From: Streptomyces sp. CB00455
Lineage (GTDB): Bacteria; Actinomycetota; Actinomycetes; Streptomycetales; Streptomycetaceae
NCBI RefSeq assembly: GCF_001905445.1
Contig: NZ_LIVQ01000001.1
Location: 1,178,001 to 1,242,000 of the forward strand
Direction: 5' to 3'
DNA: 64,000 nt
The first letter of the stretch is position 1; the number at the start of each line of letters is the position of its first letter. The translations under genes were made by a program, and so were the position numbers. The notes under the pieces were generated by a model that searched no databases, was not told the origin of the DNA, and saw nothing but the letters and a program-made list of their open reading frames with translations. This document shows positions 28,859 through 36,734 of the stretch, piece by piece.

Positions 28859-28921
28859 TTCCGCAGAGCGAAATTCAACGTTCTGTTGACGGAGTCTTCA
28901 CGGCGATCCGGGACCCGTCAA
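28859..28921 (-). promoter_or_regulatory. allB promoter with two adjacent palindromic operators
   Basis: On the minus strand, TTGACG (28921-28916) and AAGACT (28898-28893) are spaced 17 bp. Just downstream are TCAACAGAACGTTGA (28889-28875; TCAACA-N3-TGTTGA type, one mismatch) and TTTCGCTCTGCGGAA (28873-28859; TTCCG-N5-CGGAA type, one mismatch). Binding at either would block transcription start. AllR is encoded divergently and is the obvious candidate for one of them. Confidence 0.65.
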
Positions 28922-28967
28922 GAGCGTCCGGACGGACCACCGGCCGACCTGTACCGCACTTGGAGGT

Positions 28968-29003
28968 TTCCACAAGATGGAATGGGAATTTCGCCATACA
29001 GAA
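28968..29003 (+). promoter_or_regulatory. Tandem TTCC-N7-GGAA operators before allR
   Basis: TTCCACAAGATGGAA (28968-28982, perfect 5-bp arms) and TTTCGCCATACAGAA (28989-29003, degenerate) lie exactly 21 bp apart, the same spacing as at hyi and gcl. They suggest autoregulation of the IclR-type gene at 29167. Confidence 0.6.
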
Positions 29004-29166
29004 TGTAGCTACCACCACCGGGGGACGGCGGGTAACTTCACGAGCACGTTCTCCACCCGGACAAACCCGCTCTGACCGGCGGGGAAGGCGCCGCCCCGGC
29101 TCTAGGGCCGGCGCCGGCCGACCGGTAGGCTGCTTCCTTGCCTGCCAGCACCGAAAGGACCGCGCC

Positions 29167-29970
29167 GTGCCGACGTCCAGCGCCAGCACCACCGACGCTT
29201 CCGCCAAGTCCACCGCCGCCGGCGGTGGCGTCCAGTCCCTGGAGCGCGCCTTCGATCTGCTCGAACGCATGGCCGACGCGGGAGGCGAAGTCGGGCTCAG
29301 CGAGCTCTCCGCGGCCAGCGGTCTGCCCCTGCCGACCATCCACCGCCTCATGCGCACCCTCGTGGCGTGCGGCTACGTCCGCCAGCAGCCCAACCGGCGG
29401 TACTCCCTCGGCCCCCGGCTGATCCGCCTGGGCGAGTCGGCCGCCCGGCTGCTCGGGACCTGGGCCCGCCCCTACCTCGCCCGGCTCGTCGAGGAGACCG
29501 GCGAGACCGCGAACATGGCGCTGCTCGACGGGGACGAGATCGTCTACGTCGCCCAGGTGCCGTCCAAGCACTCCATGCGCATGTTCACCGAGGTCGGCCG
29601 CCGGGTGCTGCCGCACTCCACCGGTGTGGGCAAGGCGCTCCTCGCCCACACCCCCGCGGACGAGGTGCGGGCCCTGCTCGCCCGCACCGGGATGCCCGCG
29701 GCGACCGAGAAGACCATCACCACGCCCGAGGGCTTCCTCGACGCGCTGGAGCACGTCCGCAAGGTGGGCTACGCCGTCGACGACAACGAGCAGGAAATAG
29801 GAGTCCGCTGCCTCGCGGTGTCGGTGCCGAACTCGCCGACCGCCGCCGCGATCTCCATCTCGGGTCCGGCCGGCCGGGTGACCGAGGCGCTGACCGACTC
29901 GATCGTGCCGATCCTGCAGGGTGTCGCGGCGGAGCTGTCGGTGGCCCTGTCCAGCCAGAACCCCGCCTGA
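29167..29970 (+). CDS. allR: IclR-family regulator of allantoin genes (AllR-like)
   Basis: 267 aa from the GTG at 29167, preceded by GAAAGGA. A disordered lead of about 22 residues precedes the winged helix (SLERAFDLLERMADAGGEVG, SGLPLPTIHRLMRTL, about 24-85). The C-terminal IclR effector domain (about 95-262) has HSMRMFTEVGRRVLPHSTG, GKALLA and GVRCLAVSVPN. AllR of S. coelicolor and E. coli represses allantoin and glyoxylate genes and is released by pathway intermediates. Its place divergent from allB, and IclR-like palindromes at several pathway promoters, support this identity. Confidence 0.9.
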   Translation: MPTSSASTTDASAKSTAAGGGVQSLERAFDLLERMADAGGEVGLSELSAASGLPLPTIHRLMRTLVACGYVRQQPNRRYSLGPRLIRLGESAARLLGTWARPYLARLVEETGETANMALLDGDEIVYVAQVPSKHSMRMFTEVGRRVLPHSTGVGKALLAHTPADEVRALLARTGMPAATEKTITTPEGFLDALEHVRKVGYAVDDNEQEIGVRCLAVSVPNSPTAAAISISGPAGRVTEALTDSIVPILQGVAAELSVALSSQNPA

Positions 29971-30001
29971 CGGGCTGCGGGACCCGCCTGACGGGCTGCG
30001 G
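29962..30001. repeat. 19-bp direct repeat across the allR stop codon
   Basis: CCCGCCTGACGGGCTGCGG occurs at 29962-29980 and 29983-30001 (period 21 bp); the TGA in the first copy is the allR stop. It looks like a small tandem duplication of the gene end. Confidence 0.8.
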
Positions 30002-30018
30002 ACCCCGCGTACGGCGCC

Positions 30019-30057
30019 AGGCCCCCGCGGCCCCTTCCGAAGGGGCCGCGGGGGCCT
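30019..30057. terminator. Terminator hairpin between allR and the ABC exporter
   Basis: A perfect inverted repeat with 19-bp arms (30019-30037 and 30039-30057), centred on CCCCTTCCGAAGGGG, lies 48 bp after the allR stop and 22 bp after the convergent ATPase gene, so it can serve both strands. Confidence 0.85.
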
Positions 30058-30078
30058 TCGTACGCCGCGCGCAGGCGG

Positions 30079-30795
30079 TCAGGAGGCGGCCGTGACCGGC
30101 GCCCGCCCGCCGGTGTCCCGGTCCGGTCCCTGCACCAGGCGGCCGTCCGCCATCGTCGCCGTGCGGTCCATCCGGTCCAGATGGGCGTGGTCGTGGGTGA
30201 CCAGCACCGTGGCCGTGGAGCGCTCGCGGGTCAAGGTGACCAGCAGGTCGAGCACGGCCGCCCCGCGCTCGTGGTCCAGGGCGCTGGTCGGCTCGTCGAC
30301 CAGCAGCACGGCGGGCTCGTTCATCAGGGCGCGGGCGATGTTGACCCGCTGGCGCTGGCCCCCGGAGAGCTGGTGGGGGCGCTTGTCGGCCTTGTCCGCC
30401 AGGCCCACTGCGTCCAGCAGCTCCAGGGCGCGCAGGCGCAGCGTCCGCGCGGGACGGCCGCAGAGGTGCGCCATGAGCTGGAGCTGCTCGGCGGCGGTCA
30501 GCGAGGCCGGCAGGTTCGGCTGCTGGAAGACGATGCCGATCTTCTCCCGGCGCAGCGCCGACTTCTCAGCGGCACTGAGCCCGGCCGTGTTCCGGCCGGC
30601 GACGACCACCCGCCCCGAATCCGGGGTGGCCAGGGTGGCGGCGACCGCGAGCAGGCTGGACTTGCCGGAGCCGGAAGGCCCGATCACTGCCGTCAGGGTG
30701 CCGGCGGGCACGTCCAGGCGGACCGCGTCCAGGGCCGTGAGCCGGGCGTCGCCGTCCGGGTAGGTGAGCGTGACGTCGTGCACGGACAGGGTCAT
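30079..30795 (-). CDS. ABC transporter ATP-binding protein (MacB/LolD type)
   Basis: 238 aa. Walker [11 protein letters not shown]-loop VFQQPNLP, signature LSGGQRQR, Walker [13 protein letters not shown], switch His THDHAH. ATG at 30795 overlaps the permease stop (ATGA). With the FtsX-like permease it forms an export or mechanotransmission complex. The divergent two-component system suggests response to an envelope-active compound. Confidence 0.9.
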   Translation of the reverse strand: MTLSVHDVTLTYPDGDARLTALDAVRLDVPAGTLTAVIGPSGSGKSSLLAVAATLATPDSGRVVVAGRNTAGLSAAEKSALRREKIGIVFQQPNLPASLTAAEQLQLMAHLCGRPARTLRLRALELLDAVGLADKADKRPHQLSGGQRQRVNIARALMNEPAVLLVDEPTSALDHERGAAVLDLLVTLTRERSTATVLVTHDHAHLDRMDRTATMADGRLVQGPDRDTGGRAPVTAAS

Positions 30796-31877
30796 CGGGC
30801 GCTCCCGAGGGCGGTCAGCGGGTCGACGGCGGTGATCCGCCGGATGGACAGGGCGGCGCCGAGGACGCCGAGCACGATCATGACGGCGGCCGGGAGGAGC
30901 ACGGTGGCGGCGTCGAGGACGAAGGGCACGTTCCCGCCGCCGATCAGCACTCCGAAGCCGGCGGCGAGCGCCGAACCGAGCCCGGTGCCGGCGGCGAGCA
31001 TGACCACGGCCTGGCCGAGGGCGTCCTTGAGCAGGTAGGGGGTGGAGGCACCCAGTGCCTTCAGCACCGCGATGTCTCCGCTCCGCTGGATCGTCCACAC
31101 CGTGAAGAAGGCGCCGATGACCAGGGCCGAGATGGCGAAGAGGAAACCGCGCATCAGCTGGAGCGACCCGTTCTCGGCCTGGTAGGAGCCGATGGCGCCG
31201 AGCGCCTCGTCCAGGGTGCGGGTCTCGGTGCCGGCGGCCCGGTCCGCGGCGGCCAGGTCCATGCCGTCGCCGCGGACGGCGACGACGGTGGCGAGCGTCT
31301 CGGGGGAGGTGCCCGGACCGCCGGTTCGCTGCCAGTCGCCCAGATCCATCCAGACGACCGGGGTGTGGCTGTAGGCGGCGGTTCCGGAGACGGCCGACAC
31401 GGTCAGTTCGAGCGTGCCGATCCGCAGCCGGGCGCCGGGGCCCAGGCCGCCCAGCTCCTCGGCGGCCTTCTCCGTGAGGACCGCCTTGCCCGGGGCGAGG
31501 TCGCCGCCGCGCGGGCCGAGGCCCCCTGAGGGCTCCACCCCGAAGGCGGACACCGCGGCGGTCCGCTCCCCCGAGGCGGCGTGGGCCGTACGGATGCCGA
31601 GCGGCTCGGCCGCCGTCACCCCGGGCTGCGACCGCCAGGCCTGCCAGGCCCTCTCCGGCACCTGGGAGCCGGTGAAGGACACCTCCTGGTCACCGGCGGG
31701 CGCGGCGAAGGCCAGATGGGTGGCGGGCAGGCCGGTGACGGCCGAGGTGTTCTCCCTGGCCAGGCCCGAGGTGAGGCCCGACAACAGGCCGACCAGCAGG
31801 GTGATGAGGAGGACGACCGAGCCCATGAGGGCGAAGCGGCCCTTCGCGAAACGCAGATCTCTCCATGCGACGAACAT
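30792..31877 (-). CDS. ABC transporter permease (FtsX/MacB type)
   Basis: 361 aa. One N-terminal membrane helix (about 17-37), an extracytoplasmic domain of about 200 residues and three C-terminal helices make the FtsX topology. The C-terminal sequence DIAVLKALGASTPYLLKDA is the family signature. ATG at 31877 has a GGTGGGGG purine run upstream; a GTG 24 bp earlier is less likely. It is first of a two-gene operon divergent from the kinase at 32012. Confidence 0.88.
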   Translation of the reverse strand: MFVAWRDLRFAKGRFALMGSVVLLITLLVGLLSGLTSGLARENTSAVTGLPATHLAFAAPAGDQEVSFTGSQVPERAWQAWRSQPGVTAAEPLGIRTAHAASGERTAAVSAFGVEPSGGLGPRGGDLAPGKAVLTEKAAEELGGLGPGARLRIGTLELTVSAVSGTAAYSHTPVVWMDLGDWQRTGGPGTSPETLATVVAVRGDGMDLAAADRAAGTETRTLDEALGAIGSYQAENGSLQLMRGFLFAISALVIGAFFTVWTIQRSGDIAVLKALGASTPYLLKDALGQAVVMLAAGTGLGSALAAGFGVLIGGGNVPFVLDAATVLLPAAVMIVLGVLGAALSIRRITAVDPLTALGSAR

Positions 31878-31957
31878 GTCCCCCACCCTGGTCCTCCGCA
31901 CGGGCCCGGGGCATCGCGCCCCGGTGGCGATCCCGGCGTCGAAGGGTGCACCGCGAC

Positions 31958-31976
31958 ATCGAACTTTCGATTGACC
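31958..31976. promoter_or_regulatory. Palindrome between the ABC exporter and its two-component system
   Basis: ATCGAA-CT-TTCGAT (31958-31971) is a perfect 6-bp-arm palindrome in the 134-bp divergent region; its last base starts TTGACC (31971-31976), a possible -35 for the kinase gene. NarL-type regulators bind such short inverted repeats, so the regulator at 33415 may act here. Confidence 0.5.
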
Positions 31977-32011
31977 GGAGGTGGCCGGGCCCCGCTTACG
32001 CTGGTCGGGCG

Positions 32012-33418
32012 ATGACTGTTCCGGACCCCCGCCCCGCCCGGCCCGCCGGCCCCGCCCGGCCCGCCGGCCCCGTCCGGCCGCTCACCCCCGTCTCGAAGGT
32101 GCTGCGGCTGTGCCTGCACGCGCTGCTGTTCGGGCTGCTCGCGCTGGCCGCGGGCCGGGCCGTCGCCGGCTCGGCGCCCCGGACCGGCTGGGTGATCGCC
32201 GTGTGCGCGGTGCTGGCCGCCGTGTACGCGGGCGGCGTACGGGCCCCCGCCGTGCACACCTCGCCGCGCGCCGCGGCGGTGTGGCTGACCGCGCTGGGCG
32301 CGCTCTGGGCGGCCCTGCTCGCCCTCTCCCCCGAGGGGCTGTGGGTCGCCTTCCCGCTGTACTTCCTGGAGCTGCACCTGCTGCGGCCGCGCCGGGGGGT
32401 CGCCGCCGTCGCGGTGACCGCCTGCGCGGCCATAGGCGGCTTCCTCGTACACAGCAGCGCGCTGACGCCCGGGGCGTTCCTCGGGCCGTCGCTGGGCGGG
32501 GCGGTCGCGGTGGCGACCGTCCTGGGCTACCAGGCGCTCTACCGCGAGAGCGAGCGCCGCCGCGAGCTGATCGAGGAATTGATCACCACGCGGGCGGAGC
32601 TGGCGGCCGCGGAGCGGGACGCCGGGATCCTGGCCGAGCGGGAACGGCTCGCGCGGGAGATCCACGACACCCTGGCCCAGGGGCTGTCCTCCATCCAGCT
32701 GCTGCTGCGGGCCGCCGAGCGGGCGCTCTGCGAGGACCGGCCGGGAGCGGCCACGCCGGCCCCGGCTACGGGCACGGGCACGGGCACGGGCACGGGCGCG
32801 GGCGCGGGTACAGCTGGGGGTACGGCCGGCACCGGCACCGGCGTCACCACCCGAGTCGTCCCGGCCGTGTCCCCCGCCGCGCTCGTGGCAGCGCTCGCGC
32901 ACATCGCGCGGGCCCGGGAGGCCGCCCAGGAGAACCTCGCCGAGGCGCGTCGCTTCGTACGGGCCCTCACCCCGCCCGATCTGGAACACGGGTCGCTCGC
33001 CGCGGCGCTGGAGCGGCTCTGCTCGGGGGTGGCGGGGCCGCGCGTGCGGTTCTCCCTCAGCGGCGATCCACGCGCACTGCCCACGCCGTACGAGGTCGCG
33101 CTGCTGCGGATCGCCCAGTCGGCACTGGCCAATGTGGTGCGCCACGCCCGGGCCGGGCGCGCCGGGATCACGCTCACCTTCATGGACTCCTCGGTCACCC
33201 TGGACGTGGTGGACGACGGGCAGGGCTTCGACCCGGATCCGGCCGCCTCCGCCGCCGGTGACAGCCCCGGCCCCGGCCACGACCACGGCGGCTTCGGCCT
33301 GCCTGCGATGCGCTCGCGCGCCGAGAGCCTGGGCGGGCTGTTCACCGTGGAGTCCGGCCCCGGCCAGGGCACCGCCGTGGCCGTCACCCTGCCGCTGCCC
33401 GTGGAGGCGCTGCGATGA
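32012..33418 (+). CDS. NarL-partner sensor histidine kinase
   Basis: 468 aa. A Pro/Arg-rich tail (1-25) is followed by about six membrane helices (28-180) with little outside the membrane, so sensing is probably intramembrane. The HisKA_3 phospho-acceptor is His218 in REIHDTLAQGLSS, and the ATPase has NVVRHARAG and DDGQGFD with a C-terminal GGFGLPAMRSRAE. Between the two HisKA_3 helices lies a Thr-Gly/Ala-Gly repeat encoded by GGGCAC-type units (about 32765-32825). The ATG at 32012 is about 15 bp after the promoter-like region; transcription may be near-leaderless. Confidence 0.9.
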   Translation: MTVPDPRPARPAGPARPAGPVRPLTPVSKVLRLCLHALLFGLLALAAGRAVAGSAPRTGWVIAVCAVLAAVYAGGVRAPAVHTSPRAAAVWLTALGALWAALLALSPEGLWVAFPLYFLELHLLRPRRGVAAVAVTACAAIGGFLVHSSALTPGAFLGPSLGGAVAVATVLGYQALYRESERRRELIEELITTRAELAAAERDAGILAERERLAREIHDTLAQGLSSIQLLLRAAERALCEDRPGAATPAPATGTGTGTGTGAGAGTAGGTAGTGTGVTTRVVPAVSPAALVAALAHIARAREAAQENLAEARRFVRALTPPDLEHGSLAAALERLCSGVAGPRVRFSLSGDPRALPTPYEVALLRIAQSALANVVRHARAGRAGITLTFMDSSVTLDVVDDGQGFDPDPAASAAGDSPGPGHDHGGFGLPAMRSRAESLGGLFTVESGPGQGTAVAVTLPLPVEALR

Positions 33419-34050
33419 CCATCCGGCTGCTGCTCGCGGACGACCACCCGGTCGTCCGGGCGGGACTGCGCGCGGTACTCGACACCGAGCCCGGCTTCAC
33501 GGTGGTCGCCGAGGCCGCGACCGCGGAGCGGGCGGTGGAGCTGGCGGCGGCCGGGGCGGTGGACGTGGTGCTGATGGACCTGCAGTTCGGTCCGGGCCCC
33601 GCCATGCACGGTTCCGAGGCCACCGCCCTGATCACGGCCCGCCAGGGCGCCCCCCGGGTGCTGGTGCTGACGACCTACGACACCGACGGGGACGTCCTGG
33701 CGGCGGTGGAGGCGGGCGCCTCGGGCTACCTGCTCAAGGACGCCCCGCCGGAGGAACTGGCCACGGCGGTGCGGACGGCGGCGGCGGGCCGGTCGGCGCT
33801 GGCCCCGGCGGTGGCGCTGCGCCTGATGGACCGGATGCGGACGCCCGCGCAGGCGCTGACGAAGCGGGAGCTGGAGGTGCTACAGCTGGTCGCGGACGGC
33901 CTGTCGAACCAACAGATCTCCAAGAGGCTCTTCCTCAGCCAGGCCACCGTCAAGTCCCACCTGGTGCACGTCTACGCCAAGCTCGGCGTCGACTCCCGCA
34001 CCTCCGCCGTGGCGGCCGCGGCCACCCGCCGCCTGATCCGTACCCTCTAG
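33415..34050 (+). CDS. NarL/FixJ-family response regulator
   Basis: 211 aa. Receiver domain with DD at 9-10, phospho-acceptor Asp55 in VVLMDLQFG, Thr in LTTYDTD and Lys in LLKDAPPEEL. The LuxR-type helix-turn-helix (about 145-205) reads LTKRELEVLQLVADG and SNQQISKRLFLSQATVKSH. Its start overlaps the kinase stop by 4 bp. It likely controls the divergent ABC exporter. Confidence 0.94.
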   Translation: MTIRLLLADDHPVVRAGLRAVLDTEPGFTVVAEAATAERAVELAAAGAVDVVLMDLQFGPGPAMHGSEATALITARQGAPRVLVLTTYDTDGDVLAAVEAGASGYLLKDAPPEELATAVRTAAAGRSALAPAVALRLMDRMRTPAQALTKRELEVLQLVADGLSNQQISKRLFLSQATVKSHLVHVYAKLGVDSRTSAVAAAATRRLIRTL

Positions 34051-34053
34051 GAC

Positions 34054-35541
34054 CTACGCGACCCAGTGCGGCCGCTGCACCGCCGGGGCCAGCGGGACCC
34101 CTTCGTGGAAGGCCCGCGCGAGGCGCCGTACGCCCTCCTCCAGGCGGTCGGCGGGCAGCGTGTACGGGATCCGGAGCCGGTGCTCGAAGGTCCCCGGATC
34201 CACCCCGAAGCGGGCCCCGCGGCCGATGTGCACGCCCGCGGCGGCGGCCCGCTCGGTGAGGGCGGAGCTGACCGGTTCGCCCAGGTCGACCCAGAGCGAG
34301 AGCCCGCCGGGCGGGAGCCGCCAGGACCATTGCGGGGTGTGCCGCTGGAGGGAGCCCACCAGTGCCTCGCGCTGGGTCCGCAGCCGTGCCAGACGCCCGG
34401 GCAGGGTCCGGTCCAGCCCTTCCATGAGCGGCAGCGCCACCAGCTGGTCGAGTACGGACCCCGTCATGTCCGCCGCGACCCGTACGGCCGTCAGCTCGGT
34501 GACCATCTTGGCGCCGGCCCGGATCCAGCCCACGCGCAGGCCGCCCCAGTGCGTCTTGCTCAGGGACCCGATCGTGATCACGTGGTCGGCTCCGCCGCGT
34601 GGGGCGAGCGAGGCCAGCGGCGGCGGCGGGGGGACGTCCAGCGCGATGTCCGCGATGGTCTCGTCCACCACCAGCCAGGTGCCGGTGGTGCGCGTGGCGG
34701 CGAGCAGCCGCTGCCGCTGGTCCGGGGGCATCAGGGCGCCCGTCGGGTTGTGGAAGTCGGGGATCGCGTACGCCAGCCGGGGGACGGTCTGGCGCAGCGT
34801 GGACTCGGCTATCTCCATGTCCCAGCCCGCGTCGGACACGGCGATGGAGCCGGTGCGCAGGCGGGCGTGGCGCAGGGCGTCGAGGGCGTTGGCGTAGGTC
34901 GGGTTCTCGGTCAGGACCCGGTCGCCGGGCCGGCAGAGCAGGCTGACGACGAGGGCGAAGGCCTGCTGGGCGCCGGACGTGACGAGGATCTGCTCGGGGC
35001 GGGTGGGCAGTCCGCGCCGGGTGAAGCGCTCGGCGACCGCCGTCCGCAGGTCGGGCAGGCCGAAGGGGTGGTAGCCGGGGTCGCGCGCCGCGCCGGGGAG
35101 CCGGGCCGCGGCCCGGGCCAGCGCGTCGGCGAGGGCCTCTTCCGGGGCGCCCATGGCCGCGATGGCGAGGTCGATCCCGGGGTCGCCGCCGGCGCCGTGG
35201 GCGCCCGCCGCGACGAGCGTGTGGGCGCCGACCGGGCGGTGGCCCTCGGGCAGTTCGGTCCAGGTGCCGGATCCGCGCCGGCTGCGGACGTAGCCGCTCT
35301 CGCGCAGCAGGTCGTAGGCGCCGGTGACGGTGGCCCGGCTGGCGCCGACGGCCCCGGCGAGTTCGCGCTCGGCGGGCAGCCGCACGTGCAGCGCGATCCG
35401 CCCGTCGAGGATCAGGGTGCGCAGGGCGTCGGCGAGCGCCCGGTAGCCGGGGCGGGCCAGCACCCCGGCCGGGAGCAGCGCCGCGAGCTGCCGGCTGCCC
35501 AGGGTCCTGTCCGCCATGTGGACCCCTTGTCCGTGTCCCAT
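34054..35541 (-). CDS. MocR/PdxR-type GntR regulator with aminotransferase domain
   Basis: 495 aa. The N-terminal GntR winged helix (about 20-90; GYRALADALRTLILDG, LPAERELAGAVGASRATV) is fused to a fold-type I aminotransferase domain (about 125-490). The PLP-binding lysine is about Lys329 in GSLSKTHWGG. ATG at 35541 follows GGGGAGG at ideal spacing. Such proteins sense PLP or an amino acid and control a divergent gene; here that is only a small open frame and a nucleotidyltransferase. Three CCCCGATTGG-type boxes upstream are its probable operator. Confidence 0.92.
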   Translation of the reverse strand: MGHGQGVHMADRTLGSRQLAALLPAGVLARPGYRALADALRTLILDGRIALHVRLPAERELAGAVGASRATVTGAYDLLRESGYVRSRRGSGTWTELPEGHRPVGAHTLVAAGAHGAGGDPGIDLAIAAMGAPEEALADALARAAARLPGAARDPGYHPFGLPDLRTAVAERFTRRGLPTRPEQILVTSGAQQAFALVVSLLCRPGDRVLTENPTYANALDALRHARLRTGSIAVSDAGWDMEIAESTLRQTVPRLAYAIPDFHNPTGALMPPDQRQRLLAATRTTGTWLVVDETIADIALDVPPPPPLASLAPRGGADHVITIGSLSKTHWGGLRVGWIRAGAKMVTELTAVRVAADMTGSVLDQLVALPLMEGLDRTLPGRLARLRTQREALVGSLQRHTPQWSWRLPPGGLSLWVDLGEPVSSALTERAAAAGVHIGRGARFGVDPGTFEHRLRIPYTLPADRLEEGVRRLARAFHEGVPLAPAVQRPHWVA

Positions 35542-35550
35542 GCCAACCTC

Positions 35551-35614
35551 CCCCGATTGGCTCTGACGTCCAGGCCAATCGGGGACCAGACTCGCCTCAT
35601 TGGCCCCCGATTGG
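35551..35614. promoter_or_regulatory. Three CCCCGATTGG boxes, probable MocR operator
   Basis: CCCCGATTGG occurs at 35551-35560 and 35605-35614, and its exact complement CCAATCGGGG at 35575-35584. The mixture of inverted and direct copies in the region divergent between the MocR gene and the frame at 35630 resembles known MocR operators, which often combine both orientations. Confidence 0.65.
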
Positions 35615-35629
35615 CAAGGAGACGCCGCG

Positions 35630-35905
35630 ATGATCACAGACCGTGCCGAACGAGCCCTGCTGGCCGCCGCGGAAGACCGGATCGGCGAGCCGCTGCGGAT
35701 CGGGGCCGCGCTGGCCGCCCTGCGGCGCGCGTGGAGGCGGCGGGGGCGGCTTCCGGTTGCCGCGCAGGAGCGAGAATCGTCGGCATGTCATCCCACGGCC
35801 ACACCGACCGCGCCGGCCACGACCGGAGCCCCGGCCCCGGCCCCGATCCCCGTCCGGGCCTCCCCGGCGCCGCGGATCCCGGCGTCCGCGGCGCCGCCCC
35901 GGTGA
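35630..35905 (+). CDS. Small open frame, probably a truncated gene
   Basis: 91 aa. ATG at 35630 has a good AAGGAGAC site upstream. The first 45 residues (MITDRAERALLAAAEDRIGE, then LRIG) look like a real protein start, while the rest is Ala/Pro-rich, overlaps the next gene in another frame, and is probably not conserved. It may be the relic of the former MocR target gene. No function can be given. Confidence 0.35.
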   Translation: MITDRAERALLAAAEDRIGEPLRIGAALAALRRAWRRRGRLPVAAQERESSACHPTATPTAPATTGAPAPAPIPVRASPAPRIPASAAPPR

Positions 35906-36483
35906 TCGCCGGGCTGCTCCTGGCGGCCGGGGGCGGCCGGCGGCTCGGCGGCCGGCCCAAGGCCCTGCTCCCCTACCGGGGCCGCCCGCTGGTGGAAAAC
36001 GCCGTACGGGTGCTGCGCGAGGCGGGCTGCGGCCCGCTGCACGTGGTGCTGGGCGCCTCGGCGGCCGAGGTCCGCGCGCGGGCCGACCTGGCCGGCTGCG
36101 TGGTCGTCGACAACCCCGCCTGGCAGGAGGGCATGGGCTCCTCACTGCGGGTGGGCCTCGCCTCGCTGGCCGGGACGGGCGCCGCGGCCGTCCTGGTCTG
36201 CCTGGTGGACCAGCCGGGGATCGGGGCGGCGGCCGTGGCCCGGGTGCGGGGGGCCTACCGCTCGCCGGCGAGCCTGGCGGCGGCGGCCTACGACGGGGAG
36301 CGCGGCCATCCGGTGCTGTTCGGCGCCGACCGCTGGGCGGACATCACCGCGACGGCGACGGGCGACAGGGGCGCGCGGGACCACCTGGCCCGACACGCGC
36401 ACGAGCTCGTGCTGGTGGAGTGCGCGGACGTCGCTGCGGCCTTCGACATCGACACGCCGTCGGACCTGGCACACCTTGACTGA
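35785..36483 (+). CDS. MobA/MocA-like nucleotidyltransferase
   Basis: 232 aa from the ATG at 35785; a GTG at 35901 is an alternative closer to the conserved core. The core begins LLLAAGGGRRLGGRPKALLP, the sugar-nucleotide/Moco nucleotidyltransferase signature, and continues with PAWQEGMGSSLRVGL and LVCLVDQPGIG. This pattern fits CTP:molybdopterin cytidylyltransferase (MocA), which matures xanthine-dehydrogenase-type enzymes. Its position among urate and allantoin genes supports this, although no dehydrogenase gene is in the window. Confidence 0.8.
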   Translation: MSSHGHTDRAGHDRSPGPGPDPRPGLPGAADPGVRGAAPVIAGLLLAAGGGRRLGGRPKALLPYRGRPLVENAVRVLREAGCGPLHVVLGASAAEVRARADLAGCVVVDNPAWQEGMGSSLRVGLASLAGTGAAAVLVCLVDQPGIGAAAVARVRGAYRSPASLAAAAYDGERGHPVLFGADRWADITATATGDRGARDHLARHAHELVLVECADVAAAFDIDTPSDLAHLD

Positions 36484-36553
36484 GCGCGGTGTAACGGTGG
36501 TGGCACCGAGGGCCACCACCCACCAGGATCTGTCGACTCGGAGAATCTCGACA

Positions 36554-36606
36554 TCAACAAACCATTGAACTTCCACCATGAGGAAATTACTATCCACTGG
36601 TCAGAA
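36554..36606 (+). promoter_or_regulatory. aceB promoter with embedded operators
   Basis: TTGAAC (36565-36570) and TACTAT (36588-36593) are spaced 17 bp, a good sigma-70-type promoter. TCAACAAACCATTGA (36554-36568) overlaps the -35. TTCCACCATGAGGAA (36571-36585) fills the spacer, and ATCCACTGGTCAGAA (36592-36606), a degenerate copy, follows exactly 21 bp later over the -10/start region. Confidence 0.65.
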
Positions 36607-36734
36607 GCGCCCTGAACCCCCAGACGGCGCCCGCGACCGTTTGCCGGAACTCTCCACACCCGACGACACTGCGTGCCGTCTCGCGCGAGCATTCCCCGCG
36701 GCCGCCAGGCACCGCCGCTGAAGGAGTGACAGAT

